Shown here in pieces: positions 15,709-25,194 of a stretch of 64,000 bases of DNA; the first letter of the stretch is position 1; every line of letters begins with the position of its first letter. The DNA comes from CAWFQB01 sp965277875 (lineage in GTDB: Bacteria > Armatimonadota > Chthonomonadetes > Chthonomonadales > Chthonomonadaceae). The translations under genes and the position numbers were made by a program. Under the pieces are notes generated by a model. That model made no database searches. It was not told the DNA's origin and saw only the letters and a list, made by a program, of their open reading frames with translations. The stretch spans positions 3,472,001 to 3,536,000 of the forward strand of contig CBDIDV010000002.1 in the NCBI GenBank assembly GCA_965277875.1. Direction: 5' to 3'.

Positions 15709-17172
15709 ATGCTGAAAATGATGTCGGAACGGGTTCGTTCGGCGCGGGCGGCTTTGAACAGTCGCCAAAACGCGGGCGAGCGAATGAAGAATGGGGCTGT
15801 GTCTCTTGTGGCGCGGGCGCGGGCGGCGTCACGCTCACGCGTGACGAGTCAGCAGATCGCGGCAGCGGGCTGGCCTCCCCATTCCCGCGCCAAAGACATC
15901 ACGTATCATCCCTTTTTTCGGGGCGCGATTTCACGCTGGCTGTGGCGCTTTTTTACGTGGCGGCTGACGCCCCCCTGCCGGTGGTTCCTGATACTCACAA
16001 TGCTATGGATGACGTTCGGCAGCAACAGTCTGGACCTGCAAATCTATGTTCCGTTCACGTATGCCCTGGGCGTGTGGATCGTGACCGTGGCCTGCGCCGT
16101 TCTGTTTCGCCCGCGCGTCACGCTGCATATCCGCCATGTGGATCGCGTTCGGGCCGGCGACATCCTGCCGATTGACATAGACGTAACGCAAAACCGGCGC
16201 ATGACCGGCGCGATACAGACCCTGATACCCCACAAACTGCCGCCCTCCCTCGACGCTGTGCCGGAAGACGGCACGCGCATACCGCCCCTGACACGCGGAC
16301 AAAAGACGCGTATACGAACGGGCTTGCTGTGCGCGCGGCGCGGCCTGCACGCGTGGCAGGGGTTTCGGGTGGAGTGCGATTTTCCGTTCAGCCTGATACG
16401 CGCGTACCGCATCTATCCCCATCGGCATACGGTTCTGGTGTACCCGACCTTTACGCCGCTGATCCGGCTCGCATTGCCGCTCAGCCTGCGCTATCAGCCG
16501 GGCGGGATCGTCTTCGCGTCCACGACCGCCGAGTCGCTGGAATACATCGGCAACCGCGAATACCGCGAAGGCGACAACATCCGTGACATTGACTGGCGGG
16601 CGACCGCGCGCCTGAACCTGCCCATCGTGCGCGAGTTCCGCGAGGAATACTTTTTGCGCGCGGGCATCGTACTGGATACGTGCGTACCGCCCGCGCCCTA
16701 CGGCGTGTGGGTCAGGCCGCGCGACCGGCTGGCGCAGGAAGACAACTTCGAGCGGGCCGTATCGCTTGCGGCAAGCGTCACGGATTATATGGCGCGGCAG
16801 GATTACATCGTAGACCTGCTTGGGGCCGGCCCCGACCTGCACCAACTCAGCGCGGGCCGCAATCTGGCCTACCTGGATCAAATTTTGGAGATTCTGGCCC
16901 GCATCGCGCCCGTTGCGGACGAGCCGTTTGACGCGCTGGAACCGCAGCTCGCCGCGTACATCGCGCAGATAACCACGCTCGTCTGCATCTTCCTGGACTG
17001 GAACGAGACGCGCCGCGCGTTTGTGCAGCGGCTGGCCCGTGAGGGCGCAGGCGTCAAGGTGATCATCGCGCGCGACCTGCCCTGCACCCTCGACCCGCAG
17101 CTATCCGACCTCGCCGGCGGCATCACGGTCATCAGTGAAGCCGATTATCGGAACGGCATCGAGGAAATCTAG
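15709..17172 (+). CDS. DUF58 domain membrane protein
   Basis: The protein is about 487 residues with a basic N-terminus and a pair of membrane segments (WFLILTMLWMTF and YALGVWIVTVACAVLF). A large cytoplasmic part contains the DUF58 signature YREGDNIRDIDWRATARLN and EEYFLRAGIVLDTCV, resembling a von Willebrand A-like fold. DUF58 proteins usually form units with a MoxR ATPase and a TgpA-like transglutaminase, thought to work in envelope or protein maturation. The transglutaminase gene follows after 61 bases; MoxR is absent here. The start is uncertain: TTG 15655, ATG 15709 and ATG 15784 are all possible. Confidence 0.85.
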   Translation: MLKMMSERVRSARAALNSRQNAGERMKNGAVSLVARARAASRSRVTSQQIAAAGWPPHSRAKDITYHPFFRGAISRWLWRFFTWRLTPPCRWFLILTMLWMTFGSNSLDLQIYVPFTYALGVWIVTVACAVLFRPRVTLHIRHVDRVRAGDILPIDIDVTQNRRMTGAIQTLIPHKLPPSLDAVPEDGTRIPPLTRGQKTRIRTGLLCARRGLHAWQGFRVECDFPFSLIRAYRIYPHRHTVLVYPTFTPLIRLALPLSLRYQPGGIVFASTTAESLEYIGNREYREGDNIRDIDWRATARLNLPIVREFREEYFLRAGIVLDTCVPPAPYGVWVRPRDRLAQEDNFERAVSLAASVTDYMARQDYIVDLLGAGPDLHQLSAGRNLAYLDQILEILARIAPVADEPFDALEPQLAAYIAQITTLVCIFLDWNETRRAFVQRLAREGAGVKVIIARDLPCTLDPQLSDLAGGITVISEADYRNGIEEI

Positions 17173-17233
17173 GCGCAAGAGATTTTGAACGACGGGGATA
17201 ACACAGTGATAATAGGAATTTAGAATACGCGAC

Positions 17234-19432
17234 GTGGCAAATAATATGTACCCGCAATATAACGCGCTGCCTGATACGCTTGATACAAACGAACCGCCCG
17301 CGCGCCTGCACTGGACGGGCCTTGTCATGTCCCTGCTGGCGTTTGTCACCCTGTTTCTCAGCGAGGGACAATCGTACATCCTGCCGTTCCTGATCGTCCT
17401 TCTGCTCGCTTCCGTGTTTGTGCCATTTCGATTGGGAAAAGCGTCCGCGCCCATCTGGATGCTGCGTATCGCGCTGTTCGGAACCGTTCTCGTGCTGGAC
17501 AGCCTGCGCCCCGACGACCGGCTTAACAACTTTTTCGACCTGAAACTTAACTGGGCCGGGGAATTATTTGCCGCAGAACTTGTGATACAGGCGTGGCGCA
17601 GCCGTCCCGAAGGCGGCGGGCGGGGCGTGGTCACGCTGTTCTGGTCGGGACTGATCTTCCTGCTGGCCTGCGACGTGTCTCAGGACCCGCGCCGCTTTCC
17701 CTATATCTTGTATTTCGCGCCCGCCTATATCCTGTTCGCGCTGCTGGCCGTGCGCCATTTTCACGCCGCGTCTCAGGGGGATGTTTTCCCGGTCGCATCG
17801 GCGGGAAGAAAGCGCGGCGCAAACGGTTACGAGGATGAGGAGGCGGACGCGCCGGGCGGCGTGACGGCGCAGCAACAACGGGGCGCACGGGCGCGGCAGA
17901 TCGGCTATGTCATGGCCGTGGCAGTCGCCCTGACGCTGGGCATGGGGGCGCACCGTACCTTCTACACGTACCGGATGCAGCTTACCTACTGGGGAATGCG
18001 CTTTCTTAACGAGCAGCAGTTCTGGCGTTCGGGCGGGCTGTCCACGACTCCGCACCTGGGATCTCGCGACAACATGAAAGGCTCTACGGAGCGCGTGGCG
18101 CGTATCACGGGCGAGATCGGCGACAGCCACTGGCGCGCGCTGTCCTTTACCCGATACGCAAAGGGCGGATGGGGGCCGTCACGCAAAGAACGCGCCACGG
18201 CTCCCCTGGACGGCGGAGAGGGCGCAATCACGATCCCGCCGCGCCCGCGCACGACCGTGACGCGTCTGGTCGGCAACAACGGCCTGCTGACCGCCCCGCT
18301 CGGCGCGACCGACTTTGATCCGGGCGACTGCGGCGACACCAACTGGGCGCCGCTTCAGGGCGGGCCGATCACCACGGCGGGCCGCATACCGTCTGCGTAC
18401 TCCGTGATCGTGTCCACGTCCGACAGGCCGCTCAAACCGGGACAGGGGCTGTTCTGCGACGCGCCGAACGCCGAGCAGCTAAAGGCGATGCTTGACGTGC
18501 CGCGCGACATTGACCCGCGCGTGTTCGCGCTCGCCCACAGCATCGCCCCGCAGGACGCTCCGCCGCTCGTTCGCGCCCGGGCCACGGAACACTATCTCAT
18601 CGCCAATTATCATTACAGCCTGGGGTATCGCTCGCCGCCCAACAAGGATCCGCTGAGCGCGTTTGTGCTGAAGCCGGGGAACGCGGCCCATTGCGAATAC
18701 TTTGCCGCTGCCGCCGTGATGCTGATGCGCTGCCAGAAAGTTCCGGCCCGCTATGTGATAGGCTACTACGCGCACGAGGGGGGCGGCAACAATACGACGA
18801 TAGTGCGGCAGCGCGACGCGCACGCGTGGGCCGAGGCGTGGCTGGACGGGCAGGGCTGGATCGTGATTGACGGGACGCCCGGAGACGGACGCCCGGACGC
18901 GCTCGCCGGCCCGATCCCCTCCTGGCAGCGGGCGCGCGAATGGATCGGGGATACGTGGGGCAGGCTGCTGGAAACGCTCAAGGGGCCGGCGGGCGTCAAG
19001 ATCGGGGGTGGGCTGACCGTGCTGGTGTTCGGCGCGCTCGGCTGGCAGTGGCTGCTTCAGACGCGGCGAACCGGCGGCGAACGACGCGCGCCGTTCCGCT
19101 ACGCGAGCGCAGGCGAGGAACTGACGGCCCTGAAATCCCGTTTTGAACGCCTGTGCCGTTTGCGCGGCCTGCTCTGCCCGGATACGCAGACATGGCAGGA
19201 GTATTTGGAAGGTCTCGCCCTGCTAAACGCGCATCACTCAGATGCCGCAGACGCGCCGACAAACACAAACAGAAAACCAGACGCAAAAGCAGGCACAGGC
19301 GACGCTATACAGGCCGCGCTCGCCTTTGTCCGCGCTTACAATGCCGCCCGCTTCGACCCCGGCGCGAATAGAGACACCATCGCCGCTCTCGCCGCCCTGC
19401 TCACACCCCTCGAAGGCAAGGGGGCTAAGTGA
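17234..19432 (+). CDS. TgpA-like transglutaminase-domain membrane protein
   Basis: This 732-residue protein has several N-terminal membrane segments (residues ~25-250), then an extracytoplasmic region with a transglutaminase-like catalytic core. The core's triad is Cys487 in HCEYFAAAAVML, His530 in DAHAWAEAWL and Asp546 in VIDGTP. One more membrane segment near 590 (VLVFGALGWQWLL) and a DUF4129-like C-terminal tail follow. The layout matches TgpA of Pseudomonas. It is likely co-transcribed with the DUF58 gene. GTG 17234 and ATG 17246 are both possible starts; no strong ribosome site is seen. Confidence 0.85.
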   Translation: MANNMYPQYNALPDTLDTNEPPARLHWTGLVMSLLAFVTLFLSEGQSYILPFLIVLLLASVFVPFRLGKASAPIWMLRIALFGTVLVLDSLRPDDRLNNFFDLKLNWAGELFAAELVIQAWRSRPEGGGRGVVTLFWSGLIFLLACDVSQDPRRFPYILYFAPAYILFALLAVRHFHAASQGDVFPVASAGRKRGANGYEDEEADAPGGVTAQQQRGARARQIGYVMAVAVALTLGMGAHRTFYTYRMQLTYWGMRFLNEQQFWRSGGLSTTPHLGSRDNMKGSTERVARITGEIGDSHWRALSFTRYAKGGWGPSRKERATAPLDGGEGAITIPPRPRTTVTRLVGNNGLLTAPLGATDFDPGDCGDTNWAPLQGGPITTAGRIPSAYSVIVSTSDRPLKPGQGLFCDAPNAEQLKAMLDVPRDIDPRVFALAHSIAPQDAPPLVRARATEHYLIANYHYSLGYRSPPNKDPLSAFVLKPGNAAHCEYFAAAAVMLMRCQKVPARYVIGYYAHEGGGNNTTIVRQRDAHAWAEAWLDGQGWIVIDGTPGDGRPDALAGPIPSWQRAREWIGDTWGRLLETLKGPAGVKIGGGLTVLVFGALGWQWLLQTRRTGGERRAPFRYASAGEELTALKSRFERLCRLRGLLCPDTQTWQEYLEGLALLNAHHSDAADAPTNTNRKPDAKAGTGDAIQAALAFVRAYNAARFDPGANRDTIAALAALLTPLEGKGAK

Positions 19433-19513
19433 AGAGACAACGCTTCTAACTCAACGCATTTTCAGGCTTTCACAACCCTCGACACTTCGTACTTGACGCC
19501 CAATACTTGATGC

Positions 19514-20002
19514 TCAACGCTTTTCCGGCACATGCGCCATCCAGCGTTCGGGCAGGGGCAGAGGCGCAAAGCCCACGCCCGCGTAGACGCCCTGCGCGTC
19601 CCGTGTCACGAGCAGCCATCGGCGCAGGTTTTGGTGTTCGGGGTGCGTCAGGGCAAAACGCGCCATTGCCCGCGCCAGTCCCTGTCCCCGGTGCGCGGCG
19701 TCCACATACACATCGCAAAAGTAGCCGAACGTGGTACGGTCGGAAATCACGCGCAGATAGCCGGCCTGTATGCCGGTCGCGGCGTGGTACGCGCCCACGA
19801 CAAGCGAGGAGAACTGCGCCGCCCGTTCCACGCGTTCGCGCTCGATACCCGGCGACCAGTACGTTTCGCGCAGCCAGGCATGTATCTGCGTAAAATCCAG
19901 CCGCTCCCGCGCCTCATCTATTTCGTAGTCGTTGTATTGTTGGATCACGGCAGCCAGGACAGAGCAGATAGTTGATGCGAACGTCAGGATCGAGGCAGGC
20001 AA
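19514..20002 (-). CDS. GNAT family N-acetyltransferase
   Basis: The core of about 140 residues shows the GNAT fold: FCDVYVDAAHRGQGLARAMARFAL contains the acetyl-CoA pyrophosphate loop (RGQGLA), followed by WLLVTRDAQGVYAGVGFAPLP. The family transfers acetyl groups to small amines or protein N-termini; the substrate is unknown. The most likely N-terminus is near IQQYNDYEIDEARERLDF. A TTG at 20002 and a GTG at 19948 are available and neither has a good ribosome site, so the start is uncertain. A palindromic repeat lies immediately upstream. Confidence 0.8.
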   Translation of the reverse strand: MPASILTFASTICSVLAAVIQQYNDYEIDEARERLDFTQIHAWLRETYWSPGIERERVERAAQFSSLVVGAYHAATGIQAGYLRVISDRTTFGYFCDVYVDAAHRGQGLARAMARFALTHPEHQNLRRWLLVTRDAQGVYAGVGFAPLPLPERWMAHVPEKR

Positions 20003-20017
20003 AGCGCCCGTGTTAAT

Positions 20018-20113
20018 CTTGAACTCGGATTACACGGATTGAAGGATGGACAGGATTTCTGTGTACTGCTTCTGCCTGCCGCATAGAAGACAGGCTGTAA
20101 TCCGAGTTCAAGA
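20018..20113. repeat. Palindromic repeat (CTTGAACTCGGATTACA type)
   Basis: An 18-base arm, TCTTGAACTCGGATTACA (20018-20035), has a perfect reverse complement at 20096-20113. The left arm continues with CGGATTGAAGGATGGACAGG units. The copy at 51830-51926 has the same arm. It lies between the GNAT and VanW genes. Confidence 0.8.
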
Positions 20114-20155
20114 CGGCGCGGAGAGTAGAGACTCGCGCCCGCACAAGCTCTACGT

Positions 20156-21883
20156 TTAGTTGGGATTGGGAACGGCGTTATTGTCCGGGGCGGGTTGGGC
20201 CTCGCTGCCGGGGGCCGTAGAGGTGGCGGGAGTGGCGCGGACACGCGGGGCGCGTGTGCCGACCACGACAATAGCGGGAATAGAACGGTAATGCGTTGTG
20301 ATCGTGTCGCGCTTCACCTCCACGCCGTTCTCCTTGATGACGCGATACCAGACCACGTCAATGCGCGGATGGCCGGGGGTTTTGGTTTCGCGATGACCGG
20401 CGGGCAGGCCGGGGTCGGACTCGGTCTCGCTTCCATAGTCGCCCTCTTTGCGGACGCCGCGCACCAGTTCTATCTGTTTCGCAGGGTTGGTCTTGCCATA
20501 GATGCGGAACTTCAGTACACCGTTATGCCCGTTGCCATAGATGTAGATAGGCGCGTCCGTGCTGTTGGCGAACCGGAAATCTATGTCGCCGTCCACGACC
20601 GTAGCATCCAGGCCCGCAGGCAGATAGTGGACGGGAAACGCGTGGTGCGAGCGGTCCACGATTTTGAGGCCCGATAGCAGGGCGGCGTTGAACAGCGTAC
20701 TGGATACCTGACATACGCCGCCGCCCACACCCGGTTTTAGCGCGCCCTTGACGATTTCGGGAGCCTCAAAGAAGCCCGCTTCCACGGTGCGATGCCCCAC
20801 GGTTTTATTATAAGAGAAGACCTCGCCGGGACGCAGCACAGTCCCGTTGATGCGGCTTGCGGCCAGGGCGACGTTTTTCAAGCGATTGGATGTGCCGCCG
20901 ATGTCGGTCTCGCGCTTGCCTATCACGCCGTTGATCTGCGCGATGTCCTCATACGTGACGGCTGCGGGCGTGGTCTTGACCGGCAGTTTCACATCCAGCG
21001 TCCCACTATTCTCCGTAGAAGTAGAAGCCGAAGGCGCGGTATCCATTGCCGCCACGCTCGCCTCTGCCTTATCCCTTCCCCTCTTCCCCTCTTCTCCTCC
21101 GCTCGCTGAACCCGGCTTCTGGTGCGCGTTCGGGTCGGCGGCGATAGGCGGGGCAGTGGGCGGCACATTTGCGCCGGTCGTATCCGTTCCTGTAGAGGCA
21201 GTAGACGAGGTGGCAGGGTTGGGAGCGGTGGAAGGTGTGGGCGTGTCGGAAGGCGGGGAAGACGGGAGAACGCCGCCATTATAGCGCGTCCAAGTCTGTG
21301 TGACAGCGGCGATACTGCCTTCCATGTCCATGCTCAGGCCGGATTTGTCATGGATGTAACCGGCAATAGATGTGCCGCTCAGTTTCAGGCGGGCGTTGCG
21401 CGGCCTGCGGTTCACTTTGTACGCGATCTGTTTGAGATAGGCGCGCAGCTGCGTCTCATCTACGGTGACATGCGCGGGAACCAACAAAATCTTGCTTCCG
21501 GTCAGCAGATGCGACACCTGCCCCAGCATCCCCTCACGCCCGGTTCGGCTCACATCATCCAGCGTGGCCCCAACATCCAGGCCCAGGCCCAGCTTGTGCG
21601 CGTCCGCCGTCCACGTCTTAGTGATTTGTGTATCGGGCGCGAAACTCAGGTGCAAGGGTGAGGTTTGCCGCGTCGCGCTCCACTGCTGCAGCAGGACGCG
21701 GGCCTCTTCCAGGGATTTGCCGCCGAGTTTCAGGCTGCCCACCTGAACGCCGGGCGCGATCTGATTATCGGGAACGCGCGCCCGCGCCCCCAGCATCCCC
21801 ATCCCCGCCGCCAGAACGACGGCAACAGGCGTGACGACAAGCAGGCGGCGGGAGCCTAAACGACGCAAACGAGGGTAGGGCAT
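20156..21883 (-). CDS. VanW family protein with peptidoglycan-binding-like domain
   Basis: The protein is about 575 residues with a basic N-terminus and one membrane anchor (LLVVTPVAVVLAAGMGMLG). A YoaR-like putative peptidoglycan-binding domain follows (PGVQVGSLKLGGKSLEEARV). Residues ~215-310 form a low-complexity Pro/Ser/Thr/Ala linker. The VanW domain carries the signature RPGEVFSYNKTVG, GGGVCQVSSTLFNAALLSG and HAFPVHYLP. A beta-rich C-terminus ends in a Pro/Ala tail. VanW proteins are envelope-associated; their chemistry is unknown. ATG 21883 is preferred, and GTG 21925 would add 14 residues. Confidence 0.85.
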   Translation of the reverse strand: MPYPRLRRLGSRRLLVVTPVAVVLAAGMGMLGARARVPDNQIAPGVQVGSLKLGGKSLEEARVLLQQWSATRQTSPLHLSFAPDTQITKTWTADAHKLGLGLDVGATLDDVSRTGREGMLGQVSHLLTGSKILLVPAHVTVDETQLRAYLKQIAYKVNRRPRNARLKLSGTSIAGYIHDKSGLSMDMEGSIAAVTQTWTRYNGGVLPSSPPSDTPTPSTAPNPATSSTASTGTDTTGANVPPTAPPIAADPNAHQKPGSASGGEEGKRGRDKAEASVAAMDTAPSASTSTENSGTLDVKLPVKTTPAAVTYEDIAQINGVIGKRETDIGGTSNRLKNVALAASRINGTVLRPGEVFSYNKTVGHRTVEAGFFEAPEIVKGALKPGVGGGVCQVSSTLFNAALLSGLKIVDRSHHAFPVHYLPAGLDATVVDGDIDFRFANSTDAPIYIYGNGHNGVLKFRIYGKTNPAKQIELVRGVRKEGDYGSETESDPGLPAGHRETKTPGHPRIDVVWYRVIKENGVEVKRDTITTHYRSIPAIVVVGTRAPRVRATPATSTAPGSEAQPAPDNNAVPNPN

Positions 21884-21991
21884 GGGTGTTGCTGACACGA
21901 AAGAGAACCTCACTTTGGGGCGCACATATCCGGGCGCATCAAACGATTAAGCCGACCGAGCGTTTTTGAACCGGCGCTTCATTTTCAACTA

Positions 21992-22017
21992 TTTATTCGC
22001 GTTCCTTTGCGGCTATC
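21992..22017. repeat. Half-element of the TTCGCGTTCCTTTGCGG repeat type
   Basis: The sequence TTTATTCGCGTTCCTTTGCG and following closely matches 7473-7508. It abuts the 3' end of cysE, again immediately downstream of a minus-strand stop codon. Confidence 0.5.
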
Positions 22018-22022
22018 ATCCC

Positions 22023-22766
22023 TTATTCCCGATGGCCGCAAAAGTCGTGGGCGCGTTCGTGCGCTTCGAGGCGCGCGATAAGCTGTTCCAGTTTCTCGCT
22101 GTGCTGCTCGACAAATTCCAGGCGCTGGCGCAGTTCGCGTATCGTCGCGTCCTGCGGGTCTACGCGGTTGATGACGTTGTCCATTACGCCGCTGTCATAC
22201 GAGACCGCCGCGCTTGTCAGGCCGAGCATAGCGATGTCCTCGTCGTGGCGCTGCCCGTCACGGCGCACGATGCGGCCCGGTATGCCCACGACCGTGCAGT
22301 TGGCGGGAATGTCCTTGTTGACGACCGCGTTTGCGCCCACCTTGCAGTTGTCACCCACGGTTATCGGCCCCAAAATCTTTGCGCCCATGCCGACCAGGAC
22401 GCCGTTGCCCAGAGTGGGGTGGCGCTTGGCTTTGTCCAGGCTCGTGCCACCCAGCGTCACCTGATGGTACAGGAGGACATCGTCGCCGATGATGGCCGTT
22501 TCGCCAATCACGATGCCCATGCCGTGGTCAATAAAGAAGCGGCGTCCAATCGTCGCGCCGGGATGGATCTCGATTCCGGTCAGGAAGCGGCTGAACTGCG
22601 ACACCAGGCGGGCGGGCAGCTTCAGGCCGGACTGCCACAGCCCGTGCGCGGCGCGATGCAGCCACAGCGCGTGCAGGCCGGGGTACGTCAGCACTTCCAA
22701 TAGACTGCGGGCGGCGGGGTCTTTGGCAAAAACCGTATGAACATCTTCTCGCAGGCGGGCAAGCAC
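22023..22766 (-). CDS. cysE: Serine O-acetyltransferase
   Basis: This 247-residue left-handed beta-helix (hexapeptide) acyltransferase transfers acetyl from acetyl-CoA to serine, the first step of cysteine synthesis. The N-terminal helical part is followed by the family segment TGIEIHPGATIGRRFFIDHG, the catalytic-loop motif GETAIIGDDVLLYHQVTLGG and the hexapeptide repeats through GANAVVNKDIPANCTVVGIPG. The C-terminal ~60 residues form a predicted coiled coil (ATIRELRQRLEFVEQHSEKL). The start is GTG 22766 with AGGAA 12 bases upstream. It is separate from the cysM-mec-moeZ operon but feeds the same pathway if that CysM accepts O-acetylserine. Confidence 0.92.
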   Translation of the reverse strand: MLARLREDVHTVFAKDPAARSLLEVLTYPGLHALWLHRAAHGLWQSGLKLPARLVSQFSRFLTGIEIHPGATIGRRFFIDHGMGIVIGETAIIGDDVLLYHQVTLGGTSLDKAKRHPTLGNGVLVGMGAKILGPITVGDNCKVGANAVVNKDIPANCTVVGIPGRIVRRDGQRHDEDIAMLGLTSAAVSYDSGVMDNVINRVDPQDATIRELRQRLEFVEQHSEKLEQLIARLEAHERAHDFCGHRE

Positions 22767-22991
22767 GATGGGTTAAATTCCTTTGGCATTCAGGCCGCGT
22801 ATACGGAACGCACACAGCAGCGAGCGCATTCTTCAAATTACGGCACTGTACGCTTGTTTACCTTTGCGCCGCGCCGCTAGTTCCTGCGCCCTTTCGATAA
22901 AGCAGCGCAAAATGGTTCTGCAAGGCAAAAGAAGCGCAGCAATGCGCGGCATACAGCCTTAAAAGTGTAGCATACATTCGCCCAATCCGCA

Positions 22992-23024
22992 ACGAAAAAG
23001 CGCGGCAGAAATCTTCTGCCGCGC
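22992..23024 (-). terminator. Intrinsic terminator of the 23.1-24.4 kb gene
   Basis: GCGCGGCAGAA (23000-23010) pairs perfectly with TTCTGCCGCGC (23014-23024). Read on the minus strand, the hairpin is followed by a CTTTTTC tract. The remainder of 22767-23103 shows no gene. Confidence 0.8.
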
Positions 23025-23103
23025 CCGTGTCCCACTCGTATTGCAATAATCTACTTTATTCCGCTCTACTTTATTCCGCATAGTATGTTGCGTCGTTTGA
23101 TGT

Positions 23104-24384
23104 TTATGGCGAAACGGCTTGTTTGTCCTGCGCCGACATCGAACGGCTGCCGCGTGTCGTGTCGAGTTTGCCTGCTGTCTGCCTCTTGTCGGCTTGCGGT
23201 CTCCAGTGGAACACGAAAAAGTCGTCCTTGCGCCAGTTCCAACTCCACTCCCACCGTTTACCTGTCATTGGCGTGGTGAAAGCAAAGGCGCGGCACAGGC
23301 GCGGCAGCACATCGCCAAGCGTCTCGTCGTCACAGCGGAATTTACGCGTTCCGATGCTGCGGTCGAGCGGCAGGGCAAAGTGGAAGTGCGCCTGTGCTGC
23401 CATCGCGAACAACACTTCGGGCAGGGTGTACGTTCCGCTCGGCAGGTGAACTCGCGTTTTCAAACACGTGGCCTCGGCCTGCGCCTGTTGCTGCATCGCG
23501 GCGTCTTCGGGATACGTGCGTGGCTTGTAAAAAGCTTCTGCGGCCTCCTTCGAGACGACGGCATAGCCCTCTTTGGGATCATGAAAGGTAAGCGTCCACA
23601 TTCCCTGGCCTTTGGCGTCTCCATCAATCTGGAAACCATAGAATGTCACGCCTTCCTGTACGTTGACGTCCATACGCAGGCGCGTGGAGGGCAGTTCGTC
23701 AGGAGCGAAAAGCAAGGGTGCGCCCTCGTCAGGCAGCATCTGCGCTCGTGCGCCATACATGGCGCGCGCTGCCTGCTGCATGGCGGGCGGCAGGTCGGTA
23801 AAAGCCGCGCCCTCCGGGGCAGTCGTATGGTTCGTACTTGCCGAACGCTGCAAATCCTGCTGCAAGGCAGGCGGCAGGGCCATAGCCTGCTTGACCAGTT
23901 CCTGACCTTTGCGGATCATATCGGCTTCAGCCTCGCTATGCGGATGGTGCGCGTCCAGAACGTGGGCGCGATGTTGCCGCAATACTAGTTCACCTGCCTC
24001 TGTCTTAACCCACTCCAGATTACGCGCCGCTGCAATGCCACGCAACACATCCGCGAGCGGTACATTGCGATAGTGCAGGGAAACATGGGCAGGCAGCAAC
24101 TCATTGCCCTCTGCCTGCAGCTTCGCCCCTGTACTCAGGCGCAGAGCGCGTACCGCCTCGCTAATCGTCGTGTCACGCTGCATGAACGTGGTCAGCGTGT
24201 GCATACGCGGCAGATGCTGCCAACCCGCGGGTAGGAAGGCATCGGTAGATTCTACCGGGGCGGACGTAGGAACGCTGTTTTTTTTAGGTGCGGCGGGGTG
24301 CTGCGCGCGAACAGTAAGAGGGCAACTTATGGTAGTTCCTGCCACTGTAACCAGCGTGAACAGGCTCTTAGTGAAAGAAGGCAT
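23104..24384 (-). CDS. Exported protein with two STN/secretin-N-like modules
   Basis: This is a 426-residue protein with a signal peptide (MPSFTKSLFTLVTVAGTTIS). Two segments resemble the short secretin/TonB N-terminal fold: LTTFMQRDTTISEAVRALRL ... VSLHYRNVPLADVLRGIAAA (residues ~65-125), and VHLPSGTYTLPEVLFAMAAQ ... DDETLGDVLPRLCRAFAF (residues ~310-380). Between them is a region with no recognised fold. No secretin pore domain is present, so it is probably a periplasmic accessory or sensor-like protein. AAAGGATTAGTGCT precedes the ATG. A hairpin terminator follows. Function unknown. Confidence 0.65.
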   Translation of the reverse strand: MPSFTKSLFTLVTVAGTTISCPLTVRAQHPAAPKKNSVPTSAPVESTDAFLPAGWQHLPRMHTLTTFMQRDTTISEAVRALRLSTGAKLQAEGNELLPAHVSLHYRNVPLADVLRGIAAARNLEWVKTEAGELVLRQHRAHVLDAHHPHSEAEADMIRKGQELVKQAMALPPALQQDLQRSASTNHTTAPEGAAFTDLPPAMQQAARAMYGARAQMLPDEGAPLLFAPDELPSTRLRMDVNVQEGVTFYGFQIDGDAKGQGMWTLTFHDPKEGYAVVSKEAAEAFYKPRTYPEDAAMQQQAQAEATCLKTRVHLPSGTYTLPEVLFAMAAQAHFHFALPLDRSIGTRKFRCDDETLGDVLPRLCRAFAFTTPMTGKRWEWSWNWRKDDFFVFHWRPQADKRQTAGKLDTTRGSRSMSAQDKQAVSP

Positions 24385-24507
24385 AGCACTAATCCTTTCT
24401 CGTTTAGGGCGGGTGAGCGGCCTGCCTGCAAACTTGTACGCTCTAAACGCATCTTCACCTATAGATGTAGAACACCAGTCTGAACGGCATTACCCATCTG
24501 TTGCCAA

Positions 24508-24539
24508 ACTTTGGAGTACAGGCAACTGTACTCCAAAGT
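24508..24539. repeat. Perfect 14-bp hairpin, REP-like
   Basis: ACTTTGGAGTACAG and its exact complement CTGTACTCCAAAGT enclose a 4-base loop, GCAA. No T tract follows, so it is not an obvious terminator. It lies in the 280-base gap between two minus-strand exported-protein genes; nothing else is evident there. Confidence 0.7.
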
Positions 24540-24663
24540 CCAGCAGAGACTCCGCGACGCGGACAGAAAACAGGCAGAACGTTTCAGGCAGAAGCAGGCA
24601 GTTGGTTTCTGTTCTCAACACGCATCAGCATGTCTGTTTTCTGTCTGCGTGGCGGCGTTTGCC

Positions 24664-25194
24664 TCAAAACGTATTCGCGGACGATTCTTTAATGTCGGAG
24701 GCATATGTCTGACTGCCATCGCTTACGGTGAGAATCACGCGGTAGAAGTACTTGGTACTTACTGTGCCGCCAGGTCCGGCGGCAATCCTGCCCTGGCCGC
24801 GATCAAGGTAGGCGCTCTTGTGCGAGTTGGAGGTAGGCGCGGTATCGGTTCCTGTCAGTTCCGGCACGGGGTACGTTCTTTCAAAATGTCCCTGGCCGAT
24901 GTCGAGCGGTCGGCCATTTGCGCCGAGGTACTGCGCGACGAGAACGGTAGTGTAGTTGCAGTAAATAGCCGGATTTGCAACGGCATCCCAAGAAGTTGAG
25001 TAGCTCCACGTCACGAAATCCGGAACGCGGGACGACATCGGCGGCGGCGGCACGTTATACTGAACGGTGATGTCGCCTATAGTTGCCGTGGCAGCCTGGG
25101 CGGGGCGGACGCCCACCAGGCAGGCGAGGCAGAACAGCACGGGAAGCAGGACGCGTAGGCAGCGCGTTGCGGCAGCGTTGAACAAACAGGACAT
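24664..25194 (-). CDS. Exported hypothetical protein, 176 residues
   Basis: The start at 25194 is preceded by AAGGAG at 10-base spacing and gives a clear signal peptide: basic start, then LRVLLPVLFCLACLVGVRPAQAA. The mature ~135 residues are beta-rich (TIGDITVQYNVPPPPMSSRV, STKYFYRVILTVSDGS) and resemble an Ig/fibronectin-like fold, but I do not recognise a family. A longer in-frame start at 25374 would lie inside a structured leader and is rejected. Likely secreted or periplasmic; function unknown. Confidence 0.62.
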   Translation of the reverse strand: MSCLFNAAATRCLRVLLPVLFCLACLVGVRPAQAATATIGDITVQYNVPPPPMSSRVPDFVTWSYSTSWDAVANPAIYCNYTTVLVAQYLGANGRPLDIGQGHFERTYPVPELTGTDTAPTSNSHKSAYLDRGQGRIAAGPGGTVSTKYFYRVILTVSDGSQTYASDIKESSANTF

